64,000 nt of DNA from contig NZ_PFXK01000005.1 in assembly GCF_002812955.1 (NCBI RefSeq), forward strand, positions 237,013 through 301,012, in the 5' to 3' direction. Both the position numbers and the translations under genes were made by a program. The notes under the pieces were generated by a model that had not been told where the DNA came from, ran no database searches, and worked only from the letters and a program-made list of their open reading frames with translations. Shown here in pieces: positions 9,457 to 19,966 of this stretch (position 1 is its first letter; each line of letters starts with the position of its first letter). The stretch is from Vibrio sp. HA2012. Lineage in GTDB: Bacteria > Pseudomonadota > Gammaproteobacteria > Enterobacterales > Vibrionaceae.

Positions 9457-10941
9457 ATGGCCTGGTTTTTAATCAGTATTGCCGCCCTTATCGGCGGATA
9501 TTTCATCTATGGTACTTTTGTTGAAAAAGTATTTGGTATTAACGAAAAACGTGCCACTCCGGCACACACTAAAAATGATGGTGTGGACTATGTTCCTATG
9601 TCGACACCCAAAGTTTATCTGGTTCAGTTACTTAATATTGCTGGTGTAGGTCCGATATTTGGTCCGATCATGGGAGCACTGTATGGTCCGGCAGCACTAC
9701 TGTGGATAGTAATCGGTTGTATTTTTGCCGGTGCCGTACACGATTATTTCTCCGGAATGCTATCTGTTCGAAACGGAGGGGCTTCTGTCCCTGCAATTAC
9801 CGGTCGTTATCTGGGAAATGGTGCAAAACACTTTATGAACATTTTTGCCATTATTCTGCTGTTACTGGTTGGAGTCGTATTTGTATCCGCTCCTGCCGGT
9901 ATGCTGACAAACCTCGCTAACGAACAGGGCGGACTGGAAATATCCAAAACAACTATGGTCGTTCTGATTTTTGCCTACTACATTATCGCCACGATTGTAC
10001 CGGTAGATAAAATTATCGGTCGCTTCTATCCTCTGTTTGGTGCGCTGCTGATTTTTATGTCAGTTGGTCTGATAACAGCTATCGGTCTGTCAGATGAACA
10101 TACTATTATGGGTGGATTTGTTATCAGCGACATGTTCAGCAATATGAATCCGAACAATCTGCCACTGTGGCCGGCTCTGTTTATCACCATAGCCTGTGGT
10201 GCAATCTCCGGTTTCCATGCTACCCAGTCACCGCTGATGGCTCGCTGCATGAATAATGAGAAGAATGGACGCTTTATATTTTACGGTGCGATGATCGGCG
10301 AAGGAATTATTGCCATTATCTGGTGTTCGCTGGCACTGTCTTTCTTCGGCTCCGTCGATGCACTGTCTGATGCTGTACAGAATGGTGGGCCGGGCAACGT
10401 TGTGTACAGTGCATCCTTCGGTCTTCTGGGCACTTTTGGTGGTATTCTGGCATTCCTTGGTGTCGTCATTTTGCCAATCACATCCGGTGACACCGCATTC
10501 CGCTCCAGCCGCCTGATCCTGGCCGAGTATTTCAATATGGAACAGAAATCACTGAACAAACGTCTGCTGATGGCTGTACCTCTGTTTGTTATCGGCGCAA
10601 TTCTGACTCAGGTCGACTTCGGTATTATCTGGCGCTATTTCGGCTTTGCTAATCAGGCGACAGCCACTATCATGCTGTGGACAGCATCCGCTTATCTGCT
10701 ACGGCATAACAAGCTACACTGGATCGCCACTGTACCGGCTGTATTTATGACTACGGTATGTCTCTCCTTTATCATGAGTAACACGACACTGGGCTTTGGT
10801 CTGCCTATGATGCTTTCCACTGTCATCGGCGTCGTCTCCGCTCTGGCAATAATGCTTTATGTTATCAGGGTATCCAAAGGCAAAGGAGAAAGTGAACTGG
10901 CTGATGAAACCAATCCTGATACAGCAACAGAAACAGCCTGA
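9457..10941 (+). CDS. CstA-family transporter (probable pyruvate/peptide uptake)
   Basis: 494 residues with about 13-14 membrane segments, belonging to the CstA/BtsT (carbon starvation) transporter family. It is of the short type, against about 700 residues for E. coli CstA and BtsT. The family core is visible: LLNIAGVGPIFGPIMGALYGP (residues about 57-77), IFAGAVHDYFSGMLSVRNGG, GFHATQSPLMARCM and PITSGDTAFRSSRLILAEYF. Known relatives take up pyruvate or peptides. With btsS/btsR nearby and a LytTR-type repeat in its promoter, pyruvate import is the favoured role. A bidirectional terminator separates it from ispH. Confidence 0.85.
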   Translation: MAWFLISIAALIGGYFIYGTFVEKVFGINEKRATPAHTKNDGVDYVPMSTPKVYLVQLLNIAGVGPIFGPIMGALYGPAALLWIVIGCIFAGAVHDYFSGMLSVRNGGASVPAITGRYLGNGAKHFMNIFAIILLLLVGVVFVSAPAGMLTNLANEQGGLEISKTTMVVLIFAYYIIATIVPVDKIIGRFYPLFGALLIFMSVGLITAIGLSDEHTIMGGFVISDMFSNMNPNNLPLWPALFITIACGAISGFHATQSPLMARCMNNEKNGRFIFYGAMIGEGIIAIIWCSLALSFFGSVDALSDAVQNGGPGNVVYSASFGLLGTFGGILAFLGVVILPITSGDTAFRSSRLILAEYFNMEQKSLNKRLLMAVPLFVIGAILTQVDFGIIWRYFGFANQATATIMLWTASAYLLRHNKLHWIATVPAVFMTTVCLSFIMSNTTLGFGLPMMLSTVIGVVSALAIMLYVIRVSKGKGESELADETNPDTATETA

Positions 10942-10964
10942 TACGCTATAAAACCAACAAAACA

Positions 10965-10999
10965 AAAATCCCCGCAGACATTGGCGGGGATTTTAATAT
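10965..10999. terminator. Bidirectional terminator between cstA-type gene and ispH
   Basis: Perfect 11-bp stem AAAATCCCCGC (10965-10975) with GCGGGGATTTT (10984-10994), A-rich on the left and T-rich on the right, serving the two convergent genes. Confidence 0.85.
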
Positions 11000-11019
11000 G
11001 TTTATACACTGGGTATGGC

Positions 11020-11955
11020 CTAAGTGATTTGCAATTCTTTGGGAACCTCAAAAAACATATTTTCTTCCCTGCCCTGTAGTTCTTCAACCTCAGTAGCACC
11101 GAACCGTTTGATTCGGTCAATAATCTGATTCACCAGTTCTTCAGGTGCTGAAGCCCCGGCGGTAACACCAACCTGATCAACGCCGTCAAACCATTCAGAA
11201 ATGATATCCTCAGCCGAATCGATCAGATAAGACGGTGTCCCCAGTTTTTCCGCCAGCTCTTTCAGCCGGGTAGAATTTGATGAATTCCGCGAGCCGACAA
11301 CGATCATGACATCCACATCCTGAGCCATCTGACGAACCGCATCCTGACGGTTTTGTGTGGCATAACAGATATCATCCTTACGGGGTCCCTGAACTGCAGG
11401 AAAAACATCACGCAATTTATCTATCACACCGGCAGTTTCATCAACCGAAAGTGTTGTCTGGCTAACATAATGCAAGTTGGACGGATCCTGAACCGGAAGA
11501 CGATTTACATCATCCGGCTTTTCCACCAGATACATCCCTCCTGTTTCACTGTCATATTGCCCCATAGTTCCTTCAACTTCAGGATGGCCAGCATGACCTA
11601 TCAGTACGACTTCCATATTCTTACGGCTGGCTCTGGCTACTTCCATATGTACTTTTGTCACCAGCGGGCAAGTTGCATCAAATACCGTCAACGCTCTATC
11701 TTCAGCTTCCTTCCTGACTGCCTGAGAAACCCCATGCGCCGAAAAAATAACAATATTGTTATCCGGCACTTCGGACAACTCCTCAACAAATACAGCCCCG
11801 CGACGTTTCAGCCCTTCGACCACAAAACGGTTATGCACCACTTCATGCCTGACATAGATGGGCGGCTGATACATTTCCAGTGCCCGCTCTACAATACTGA
11901 TAGCCCGGTCAACTCCGGCACAGAATCCACGAGGGTTAGCGAGTAATATTTTCAT
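11020..11955 (-). CDS. ispH: 4-hydroxy-3-methylbut-2-enyl diphosphate reductase IspH
   Basis: 311 residues. The iron-sulfur enzyme of the last MEP pathway step makes IPP and DMAPP. The cluster cysteines Cys12 ([11 protein letters not shown]), Cys96 (DATCPLV) and Cys197 (DDICYAT) and catalytic Glu126 (HPEVEGTMG) are present, as are the conserved HEVVHN and FSAHGVS motifs. In many gamma-proteobacteria it ends the lspA-fkpB-ispH string; here it follows an RND pump by 49 bases, so that string has been broken. Confidence 0.96.
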   Translation of the reverse strand: MKILLANPRGFCAGVDRAISIVERALEMYQPPIYVRHEVVHNRFVVEGLKRRGAVFVEELSEVPDNNIVIFSAHGVSQAVRKEAEDRALTVFDATCPLVTKVHMEVARASRKNMEVVLIGHAGHPEVEGTMGQYDSETGGMYLVEKPDDVNRLPVQDPSNLHYVSQTTLSVDETAGVIDKLRDVFPAVQGPRKDDICYATQNRQDAVRQMAQDVDVMIVVGSRNSSNSTRLKELAEKLGTPSYLIDSAEDIISEWFDGVDQVGVTAGASAPEELVNQIIDRIKRFGATEVEELQGREENMFFEVPKELQIT

Positions 11956-12004
11956 GCTTGGCTCATACAGTTACTTCGTTTTGGAGCTATTTTACACATA
12001 AAAA

Positions 12005-15000
12005 CTAAACTTTATAGTCTGGATCCGGCGGAGTTGCTCCTTTAGGTTCCCGTCCTAACATCAACAGACAAGGAGTAAGCACCAGAGTCAGCAAGGTTGC
12101 AAAAGCAAGCCCGCCAGCTACAGCGGTAGCCAGTTGAGACCACCATTGGGTACTCGGCGCTCCAAATTCAATCTTTCTGTTCATCAAATCAATATTCATT
12201 TCCATTACCATGGGCAACAGACCCAGTATAGTGGTTACCGTTGTCAGCATAACCGGTCTCAGACGCTGAACCCCGGTACGCAAAATCGCCTGATCCTTTG
12301 CCAGACCACGCTGACGAAGCTGATTATAGGTATCGATAAGCACAATATTGTTATTCACAACAATTCCTGCCAATGCAATCACACCAATACCGGACATCAC
12401 TATCCCGAATGGCCGCTGGAAAATAAGCAGCCCGGCAAACACACCAACCGTAGAAAACAGAACGGCACTGAGGATAAGGAATGCCTGATAAAAACTGTTG
12501 AACTGAGTGATTAGAATCAAAGCCATAACCGCCAGAGCCACAACAAAAGCGACTTCAAGGAACGCAGATGACTGTTCTTGATCTTCATTCTGTCCTCTCA
12601 GCTTGAACTCCACACCCGATGGTAGCCCCAGAGCGTCTATAGCCTGTGTTACTTTCGGCAGCTCCAGAGCAAGGTTATATCCCTCTTTTAAATCTGCCAT
12701 AACACTCAGGACCCGATGACCGTCAATACGGTTGATGGTATGTTGCTTATGGTTAGGTCGGATCTGAGCAAAATTGGTCATCGGGATCAGACCAGCCGGA
12801 GTTTTAATTCTCAGTTCATCAAATCGCCCAATATCCCGTTTCTCTTCCGGATAGCGCACCAGAATATCTACTTCTTCTGTCGCATCATCAGGCAAATAAT
12901 CACCAATTTTCAGGCCATTGGTAACAAATTGTACTGTATTACCGACCAGAGTAGCATCGGCACCGAAACGACCGGCATCGTCCCGCTGGATATCAATCTG
13001 CCAGTCAATACCCGGTTTACTGGCTGAATCACTCAGGTTTGTAAAAGCACGGTACTGATCCGCCCACTGGCGCACCATGAGCGTAGCCTTCTCCAGCTTA
13101 TCGGCTTCACGGGCAGAAAGCTCAATCACCAGATCATGCTCACTTGGTGGCCCGGCTTCTGCAAATTTATACTCTATTTCAACACCGGAAAACTGTGATG
13201 TTTTCTGTTTCAGCTCATCAATAATTACCTTCACTTTACGCCGGTACTGCCAGTCAACCGGAGTAATCTGAATCTGGCCGATCACATCATCTCCACCGGT
13301 ACGGGTATAAACACTTTCAAACTCATCATGACCGAGAACAACACTCTCTATGTCATGCATAATAGTATCTTTTTCCTGGATAGAGAGGTCTCCATAAGAA
13401 CGGACTTTAATCGTAAAAAACTCCGGATCCACATCTGGGAAAAACTCGGTTCCCAGTCCCGCTTTACCATATCCGACCCCGACACCGGCAGACAAAAGAA
13501 TCGCGCTGAGCAGTATCTTCCATGGATGACGAATAGCCACTGCCAGTGTGTGATAGTACAACCCCGTCATACCGGTTGCTTTTGCAAAGTCCCCGTCATG
13601 TAGCGCAACCATTTCTCGCCGTATTTCCGGACGTACATACTGTGGCCTGCCGATAATACTGCCCAGTACAGGTACAAACAGCAGTGCCATTACCAGCGAT
13701 GCTGATAGGGTCGCAATCAGCGTAATAGGCAGAAAACGCATAAACTCACCGGTAATATCCGGCCAGAACAACAATGGAGCAAACGCTGCCAGCGTCGTTG
13801 CAGTCGAAGCGATGATCGGCCATGCCATACGTTTGGCCGCATCCTGATACGCTTGTCGTCTGGGCATTCCTTCATGCATACGCCGATCAGCAAACTCTGT
13901 CACGACAATGGCACCATCAACCAACATTCCCACAGCCATAATCAGAGAAAAAAGTACAATGATATTGATGGTCAGTCCAAAGACAGAAAGCACCAGCAAA
14001 CCTGTCAGAAATGAACCGGGAATAGAAATACCAACCAGCAGTGCTGTTCTCACACCAAGTATGGCAATGATGACAATCACCACCAGAATAATTGCTGACA
14101 GAATATTATTCTGCAGATCATTCAGCATCATTTTTACGCTGTCAGATTCATCCCAGGTGTATTTAACCATCAGATTCGCTGGCCAGTCTTCCCTCTGTCG
14201 GGCAGCATCAAATACGGACTTAACCAGATCGACTGTTTCGATGATATTCTCTCCGGCACGTTTTTTCACATCCAGTACCACAGCAGATTCACCATCCAGC
14301 CGGGCATAGCTTTCCGGATCACGGAAGGCTCGTCGTACGGTAGCAATATCACCAAAGGTAACAACCTCTTTGCCATTCACCTTCACCGGTAATTCCAGTA
14401 CATCTTTCAGAGAATCAAATACCGATGGCACTTTGACTGAAAAACGCCCGTTCCCGTTGTCGACAAATCCGGCGGCTACAACCCGGTTATTCAGTGCGAT
14501 CAGGTTATAGATGTCCCCTTGATCCAGTCCGTAGCTCTCCATTAGTAAAGGATCAACTATGATCTCGACAACATCTTCCCGGTCACCGGCAATATCCACT
14601 TCAAGGATTTGCTTATAGCTTTCCAGCTTATCTCTTAATTCCCGGCTGATCTGCACAATAGTTCTCTCAGGAACCGTACCATATAGCACAGCAGATAATA
14701 CCGGCTGTGCGGAAGCCAGCGTCACTTCATTCACAGTTGGCTCATCACTATCTTCCGGTAATGTTGGCTTAGCCAGATCCACGGCATCCCGGACATCAGC
14801 CATCGCTTTATCCAGATTGACGCCAACATTAAACTCCAGCATTACGGACCCATAACCTTCCGCTGCCGTCCCTGTCATTTCTTTCACGCCTTCAATGGAA
14901 CGCAGTTCCTGTTCTATCGGACGAACCAGCAGTCTTTCGGCATCTTCAGGTGAAATCCCCTGATGTGTGACCGAAACATAGATAATAGGAATCGTGATAT

Positions 15001-15118
15001 CCGGGCTGGACTCTTTAGGAATGGTCAGATACGTTCCGGTTCCGGCGATAAGAATAAGCAACAGCAAAGTAAGCATGGTGCGGGAGCGCGACAGAGCCGC
15101 ATCAATAATGGTGAACAT
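12005..15118 (-). CDS. RND efflux transporter permease
   Basis: 1037 residues with the AcrB-like plan: TM1 at the N-terminus, two large periplasmic loops, and TM clusters at about 330-500 and 840-1020. It probably exports drugs or amphiphiles from the inner membrane and periplasm with its adaptor and an unlinked TolC. In TM4 the AcrB pair Asp407/Asp408 reads Asp401/Gly402 (GMLVDGAIVV), and in TM10 the AcrB Lys940 position is Asn922 (GIVVNNNIVL), so the classical proton relay is altered. Position beside erpA/hemL resembles V. cholerae vexEF, reported as Na+-dependent; this orthology is inferred from context. Starts 12 bases after the adaptor gene. Confidence 0.85.
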   Translation of the reverse strand: MFTIIDAALSRSRTMLTLLLLILIAGTGTYLTIPKESSPDITIPIIYVSVTHQGISPEDAERLLVRPIEQELRSIEGVKEMTGTAAEGYGSVMLEFNVGVNLDKAMADVRDAVDLAKPTLPEDSDEPTVNEVTLASAQPVLSAVLYGTVPERTIVQISRELRDKLESYKQILEVDIAGDREDVVEIIVDPLLMESYGLDQGDIYNLIALNNRVVAAGFVDNGNGRFSVKVPSVFDSLKDVLELPVKVNGKEVVTFGDIATVRRAFRDPESYARLDGESAVVLDVKKRAGENIIETVDLVKSVFDAARQREDWPANLMVKYTWDESDSVKMMLNDLQNNILSAIILVVIVIIAILGVRTALLVGISIPGSFLTGLLVLSVFGLTINIIVLFSLIMAVGMLVDGAIVVTEFADRRMHEGMPRRQAYQDAAKRMAWPIIASTATTLAAFAPLLFWPDITGEFMRFLPITLIATLSASLVMALLFVPVLGSIIGRPQYVRPEIRREMVALHDGDFAKATGMTGLYYHTLAVAIRHPWKILLSAILLSAGVGVGYGKAGLGTEFFPDVDPEFFTIKVRSYGDLSIQEKDTIMHDIESVVLGHDEFESVYTRTGGDDVIGQIQITPVDWQYRRKVKVIIDELKQKTSQFSGVEIEYKFAEAGPPSEHDLVIELSAREADKLEKATLMVRQWADQYRAFTNLSDSASKPGIDWQIDIQRDDAGRFGADATLVGNTVQFVTNGLKIGDYLPDDATEEVDILVRYPEEKRDIGRFDELRIKTPAGLIPMTNFAQIRPNHKQHTINRIDGHRVLSVMADLKEGYNLALELPKVTQAIDALGLPSGVEFKLRGQNEDQEQSSAFLEVAFVVALAVMALILITQFNSFYQAFLILSAVLFSTVGVFAGLLIFQRPFGIVMSGIGVIALAGIVVNNNIVLIDTYNQLRQRGLAKDQAILRTGVQRLRPVMLTTVTTILGLLPMVMEMNIDLMNRKIEFGAPSTQWWSQLATAVAGGLAFATLLTLVLTPCLLMLGREPKGATPPDPDYKV

Positions 15119-15130
15119 AATCGACTTCCC

Positions 15131-16291
15131 TTATTGTTCGGTAGCAGACAGGGTTTCCGATACGGATCTCCCCATAACCGAGCTTGATTTTACCGCATGT
15201 ACCCGGTCACCGTTACGGACAAATCCCTGCCCTATGGTAATGATATCGGCACTTTCTCCCAGACCAGCCAGCCAGACGCCATCCTGCTCAGCTTTAACCA
15301 ATTGTACCGGCACGAAATAGACCTTACGGGAAGCATCACTCTCAGCAGAATGTTCCGTTGGGTACAGAGCTTTTACACCCAGATTACCGTCTTTATCCAG
15401 TGCCAGCATAGCCGGCGATATTTTGGTCGCCAGTTGAAGATCCAGTTCCAATGCCACTTCTGCACTGATACCGGCGGGAATCGACAAATCCGGATTTGAG
15501 ATTTCAATTTCTATTGGAAACGTATTAGTCGTCGCAGAGGAAATGCGGGAAATATAGCGAACAATGCCTTTAACCCGTGGCCCGTCAATAAAACGGATAC
15601 TGGCCGTCTCCCCGACTTTTAACGCCTGAATATGTCGTTCACTAACATCCGCTTCAACAACCACATTATCCAGATCCAGTATGGTTGCAACCGGATCACC
15701 AATTCCGACAAAGTCACCCACTTCGATAATGAGATCATCCAGAATACCGTCAAAAGGAGCCCGGATTGTCGTATTGTCCAGATTCAGCCGGGCTTTTTTT
15801 ACCACCGCCCGAGCTTCAACCAGGTTAGACTGAGCACTACTGAAAGCCACTTCTCCCTGCAGCCCTTTACTTTTCAGAGATTTTGCCGCTTTGAACTCTT
15901 TTTCTCTGACTTCCAGAGCCGCTCTGGCTCTTTGCAGTTGCAGTTCAAGATCGGCCGGATCAATATGTGCAATAGCCTGCCCTTTCTGGACCCGTGAGCC
16001 TTTGATTACATCCAGAGCCATCACTTTTCCGGCTACTTCAGCCGCCAGACGAGCCTGACGATCAGGAGCCGTTCTGCCATACAGCTCAATGGTTTTGGCT
16101 GTATTCAGGGAATGAAACGTCTGATAAACCACTTTAGCCAGCGGTGCCTGAGATGATGAGTTATCCACAGATGCAGATGCTGAAATATCAGCCTTACCCC
16201 AGTCCAGCCCCAGCCATAAAGCAATAGCGATGAAAAGTAAAAGAGAGATTAACCAAGGGCGTCGGGAAAGGTAGCCTTTGAGAATCATCAT
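15131..16291 (-). CDS. RND efflux periplasmic adaptor (membrane fusion protein)
   Basis: About 386 residues from the ATG at 16291; upstream in-frame TTG is unlikely. An N-terminal membrane anchor (WLISLLLFIAIALWLGL) is followed by the biotinyl-lipoyl half motif (EVAGKVMALDVIKGSRVQKGQ), a coiled-coil hairpin at about 115-175 rich in Ala/Leu/Glu, the second lipoyl half (TTIRAPFDGILDDLIIEVGDFV) and a beta-barrel. It links the RND permease to the outer-membrane channel. First gene of the pump operon, with no outer-membrane factor gene present. Confidence 0.88.
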   Translation of the reverse strand: MMILKGYLSRRPWLISLLLFIAIALWLGLDWGKADISASASVDNSSSQAPLAKVVYQTFHSLNTAKTIELYGRTAPDRQARLAAEVAGKVMALDVIKGSRVQKGQAIAHIDPADLELQLQRARAALEVREKEFKAAKSLKSKGLQGEVAFSSAQSNLVEARAVVKKARLNLDNTTIRAPFDGILDDLIIEVGDFVGIGDPVATILDLDNVVVEADVSERHIQALKVGETASIRFIDGPRVKGIVRYISRISSATTNTFPIEIEISNPDLSIPAGISAEVALELDLQLATKISPAMLALDKDGNLGVKALYPTEHSAESDASRKVYFVPVQLVKAEQDGVWLAGLGESADIITIGQGFVRNGDRVHAVKSSSVMGRSVSETLSATEQ

Positions 16292-16482
16292 GTGCAAAGT
16301 CCCTGTCTATTATTGTTAGCTGCTGATAGCGGAAACTACAAAGCTTTACTCCGGTCAGAGTAAAGCTTCTGTCAGCAATCAATTTGCGGCAATTATAAAC
16401 AGGCTCGAATCAATTATTCACTGATATGACTCACAAATACGAGGTGGTTCATATTTTTGTTACAAAAAAAATGAGACGAGGT

Positions 16483-16824
16483 TCAAACACTGAAAGAAGC
16501 ACCACAACCACATGTGGTTGTGGCATTCGGGTTATCAACAAAAAAGCGCGAGCCTTCCAGTCCCTCGGTATAATCCACAACACCACCGATCAGATACTGC
16601 AAACTCATGGGATCAACGACAAGCGTAACCCCCTGATTCTCGACGACCATATCTCCGTCGTTTACTTTCTCATCAAAGGTAAATCCATACTGAAACCCGC
16701 TGCAACCGCCGCCGGTTATATAAACACGCAGCTTAAGATCTGGATTTTCCTCTTCAGCAATCAGGATCTTGACCCTATTGGCTGCTGCGTCTGAAAAGGT
16801 AATAGGTACATTTACTTCACTCAC
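16483..16824 (-). CDS. erpA: Iron-sulfur cluster insertion protein ErpA
   Basis: 113 residues, A-type Fe-S carrier. The three ligand cysteines are Cys41 ([11 protein letters not shown]) and Cys105/Cys107 ([10 protein letters not shown]). It delivers clusters to apoproteins such as IspH, encoded about 5 kb away. Divergent from hemL, an arrangement common in Vibrio. Confidence 0.95.
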   Translation of the reverse strand: MSEVNVPITFSDAAANRVKILIAEEENPDLKLRVYITGGGCSGFQYGFTFDEKVNDGDMVVENQGVTLVVDPMSLQYLIGGVVDYTEGLEGSRFFVDNPNATTTCGCGASFSV

Positions 16825-17008
16825 GATGACTCATCTCCGAATTTCAGTCTGTTGTGTCGCTTGTTAATTCCTCTCTATTTTCTGTCATTATTGAGGCTGA
16901 GCAACGTCGGACTGTAATGATTGTAATAACAGGCTGATTATCTAATACCTGAGTAATTCATTCAAGTATTCCCTGCTTGTGACATGTTTATTGTACAGTG
17001 AGGAATAA

Positions 17009-17113
17009 ATGAAAACAGCTGGTTACAGCTGTGCTTTTCCTTTTTCTGCCGCTACAATGCCAGCAACTTTCCTGTATCCGGATTTTAACCAACGAGGACA
17101 ATATGATGAGTAA
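17009..17113 (+). other. Upstream open reading frame overlapping the hemL start
   Basis: ATG at 17009 follows GAGGAATAA, a good ribosome binding site, and opens 34 codons beginning [16 protein letters not shown] that end at 17111-17113, eight bases past the hemL ATG at 17106. This geometry would allow translational coupling. A typical -10 (TACAAT at 17053-17058) lies inside the frame, so part of the hemL transcripts would lack it. Coding status is uncertain. Confidence 0.3.
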
Positions 17114-18401
17114 ATCGTCTGAACTGTACCAAAAAGCACAGCAAACCATTCCTGGCGGAGTCAACTCTCCTGTACGGGCCTTTAATGGTGTTGGAGGCTC
17201 ACCTGTTTTTGTAGAGCGGGCTGACGGCGCACTGATTTTTGATGCAGACGGTAAAGCCTATATTGATTACGTTGGTTCATGGGGGCCAATGATCCTCGGC
17301 CATAACCATGCTGTTATTCGCGATGCGGTTATTGAAGCGGCACGTCGGGGGCTGAGTTTCGGTGCACCAACCGAAATGGAGATAACAATGGCCGAACTGG
17401 TTTCTGAACTGGTTCCATCGATGGAACAACTGCGTATGGTGAATTCAGGTACCGAAGCGACCATGAGTGCGATTCGCCTGGCTCGAGGTTATACAGGCCG
17501 AGATAAAATCATCAAGTTTGAAGGATGCTATCACGGCCATGCTGACAGCCTACTGGTAAAAGCCGGTTCAGGAGCCTTGACGCTCGGGCAACCAAGTTCT
17601 CCCGGAGTTCCTGCAGATTTTGCCAAATATACACTGACAGCCACGTATAATGATCTCGACTCTGTCCGTGAGCTGTTTGCAGCCAACAAAGACGAGATTG
17701 CCTGTATCATTGTTGAGCCGGTAGCCGGAAATATGAACTGTATTCCTCCCGTTGACGGTTTTTTGCAGGGATTGCGCAGCATCTGTGATAACGAAGGCTC
17801 CCTTCTGATTCTGGATGAAGTCATGACCGGTTTCCGGGTCGCTCTGGGTGGAGCGCAAGCTTACTATAATGTAAAACCCGATCTAACCACTCTGGGGAAA
17901 GTGATCGGCGGTGGTATGCCTGTGGGGGCATTTGGTGGACGCAGAGACATTATGCAGTATATCGCTCCAACCGGCCCTGTTTATCAGGCAGGTACTCTCT
18001 CCGGTAACCCTATTGCAATGGCTGCCGGATATGCTTGTCTGAAGGTATTGTCTGAACAGGGTAATGAAGAACGGCTGGCTTCAAAAACCCGCAGACTGAC
18101 TGAGGGGCTAAAATCTCTGGCAGAGAAGCATGCTATTCCTCTGGTCGTCAATCAGGCTGGGGGGATGTTTGGCTTCTTCTTTACAGATCAGCCACAGGTT
18201 ACCTGTTATGAAGAAGTCGCCCGCTGTGATACTGAACGCTTTAAACGCTTCTTCCATCTGATGCTGGAACAGGGTGTCTACCTGGCACCATCAGCTTTTG
18301 AAGCTGGCTTTACCTCTCTGGCTCATGGCAGTAAAGAAATTGAGGCCACTCTAGCGGCTGCAGATCGCTGTTTTGCCGTACTTGCAGAAGAACCCAAATA
18401 A
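17106..18401 (+). CDS. hemL: Glutamate-1-semialdehyde 2,1-aminomutase HemL
   Basis: 431 residues from the second of two adjacent ATGs, which is better spaced (seven bases) from GAGGA and gives [26 protein letters not shown]. The PLP-dependent enzyme converts GSA to 5-aminolevulinate for haem and sirohaem. The PLP lysine is Lys265 in [18 protein letters not shown], and [10 protein letters not shown] and the [14 protein letters not shown] segment are present. Upstream is the divergent erpA; downstream mutH starts eight bases after the stop. Confidence 0.95.
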   Translation: MSKSSELYQKAQQTIPGGVNSPVRAFNGVGGSPVFVERADGALIFDADGKAYIDYVGSWGPMILGHNHAVIRDAVIEAARRGLSFGAPTEMEITMAELVSELVPSMEQLRMVNSGTEATMSAIRLARGYTGRDKIIKFEGCYHGHADSLLVKAGSGALTLGQPSSPGVPADFAKYTLTATYNDLDSVRELFAANKDEIACIIVEPVAGNMNCIPPVDGFLQGLRSICDNEGSLLILDEVMTGFRVALGGAQAYYNVKPDLTTLGKVIGGGMPVGAFGGRRDIMQYIAPTGPVYQAGTLSGNPIAMAAGYACLKVLSEQGNEERLASKTRRLTEGLKSLAEKHAIPLVVNQAGGMFGFFFTDQPQVTCYEEVARCDTERFKRFFHLMLEQGVYLAPSAFEAGFTSLAHGSKEIEATLAAADRCFAVLAEEPK

Positions 18402-18408
18402 CCCGCAC

Positions 18409-19074
18409 ATGAAACCAACACCAAAGACAGAAACAGAACTGTTGCAACGAGCCTGGCAGATTGCCGGGCTTAATTTTCAGGAACTGGCAGACGAAGCTGA
18501 TATGACCGTTCCCCCGGATCTGAAGCGGGATAAAGGCTGGGTCGGACAGCTATTGGAATGGCATCTGGGTGCCTCAGCCGGCAGTAAACCGCAGCAGGAT
18601 TTTATCGATCTGGGTATCGAGCTAAAAAGTATTCCGGTCAGCTATGCGGGTAAACCTCTGGAGACAACGTTTGTTTGTGTTGCTCCTCTGACCGGAGTAT
18701 ACGGTCTGAACTGGGAGCAGAGTCATGTCCGGCAAAAGCTGTCTAAAGTGCTCTGGATACCGGTTCAGGGAGAAAGGGAAATCCCTCTGGCTGAACGCCG
18801 GGTCGGCTCACCGCTTCTCTGGACACCATCCGTGGAGGAAGAAGCCATACTTAAAGCCGACTGGGAAGAACTGATGGAGTTTATTGTACTGGGAAAGGTA
18901 GAACAGATCTCGGCCCGGCATGGTGAAGCCCTGCAACTCCGCCCCAAAGCAGCCAACAGCCGGGCATTAACGGAAGCTTACAGCTCAACTGGTAAACCCA
19001 TCAAAACGCTGCCCAGAGGATTCTATCTGCGTACTGGTTTTACGGCCAAACTGCTTGAACGGTACTTTGTCTGA
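18409..19074 (+). CDS. mutH: DNA mismatch repair endonuclease MutH
   Basis: 221 residues from the ATG at 18409 (the in-frame TTG at 18373 inside hemL is unlikely). MutH nicks the unmethylated strand at hemimethylated GATC sites. Active-site residues keep the E. coli spacing: Glu50, Asp64, Glu71 and Lys73 ([12 protein letters not shown]). A Dam-type host is therefore implied. Immediately after hemL; converges on yaaA. Confidence 0.94.
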   Translation: MKPTPKTETELLQRAWQIAGLNFQELADEADMTVPPDLKRDKGWVGQLLEWHLGASAGSKPQQDFIDLGIELKSIPVSYAGKPLETTFVCVAPLTGVYGLNWEQSHVRQKLSKVLWIPVQGEREIPLAERRVGSPLLWTPSVEEEAILKADWEELMEFIVLGKVEQISARHGEALQLRPKAANSRALTEAYSSTGKPIKTLPRGFYLRTGFTAKLLERYFV

Positions 19075-19088
19075 TTGCATTCAGACCG

Positions 19089-19862
19089 TTACTGCTCCTC
19101 CCGTTTAAAAACCAGCTCAGAAGACGTTGATTCTTCTGCGGCAAAGCGGTATCCGGCAGCATCAAATGCTGTCAGTTCCTCGATACGGCTGATACGATTC
19201 TCAATAATATAACGTGCCATCATACCGCGAGCTTTTTTGGCATAAAAGCTGATCACTTTATACTGGCCGTTTTTACAATCCTTAAAGACCGGAGTGACGA
19301 CTCTCGCATCCAGTTCTCTTATGTTCACCGCTTTGAAATATTCATTCGAAGCCAGATTCACCAGCACATTATCCCCCTGAGAAGACAACGCCTGATTTAA
19401 GGTTTCAGTGATGATGTTCCCCCAAAACTGATACAAATTGTGTCCGCGTCCGTTTGCCAGTTTTGTCCCCATTTCCAGCCGGTAAGGCTGCATCAAATCC
19501 AACGGCTTCAACACGCCATACAAACCCGACAGAATACGCATATGTTCCTGAGCAAATGTAAAGTCATCTTCAGTCATGGTTTCAGCAGCCATCCCTGTAT
19601 AAACATCACCTTTAAACGCCAGAAGTGCCTGACGGGAATTTTCCCGGGTAAATGTTTCGCTCCACTGCTCAAAACGGGCAACATTCAAACCCGCAATTTT
19701 ATCGCTAACTTTCATCAGAGCTGCAATATTTGCCGGAGATAGCTGACGGCATTCTTTAATCAATTCAGCAGAATGAGCAATCAGTTCCGGCTGAGAGAAA
19801 CGCTCTGTAACCAGAGGAGATTCATAATCAAGAGTTTTAGCTGGTGATACGGCAATAAGCAT
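19089..19862 (-). CDS. yaaA: Peroxide stress resistance protein YaaA
   Basis: 257 residues, YaaA/DUF328 family, which in E. coli limits free iron and DNA damage during peroxide stress. Family motifs [13 protein letters not shown] at the N-terminus, [37 protein letters not shown] core and [15 protein letters not shown] are intact. A single gene by spacing, with no operon partner in the same direction immediately upstream. Confidence 0.93.
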   Translation of the reverse strand: MLIAVSPAKTLDYESPLVTERFSQPELIAHSAELIKECRQLSPANIAALMKVSDKIAGLNVARFEQWSETFTRENSRQALLAFKGDVYTGMAAETMTEDDFTFAQEHMRILSGLYGVLKPLDLMQPYRLEMGTKLANGRGHNLYQFWGNIITETLNQALSSQGDNVLVNLASNEYFKAVNIRELDARVVTPVFKDCKNGQYKVISFYAKKARGMMARYIIENRISRIEELTAFDAAGYRFAAEESTSSELVFKREEQ

Positions 19863-19966
19863 AATTTCTTCCGTGGCTGATTCAGTTTTTTAAGCATATA
19901 AAAAAAATGATGAGACGTCAGCCTCGCTTTACCTATTAATCTGATAGCAGCAGCCTTCTCCATTCA

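Noticed and set aside
11353..11946. Long open frame of 197 codons antisense to ispH
   Set aside because: It is the complement of a well-conserved gene, with composition typical of a shadow frame.
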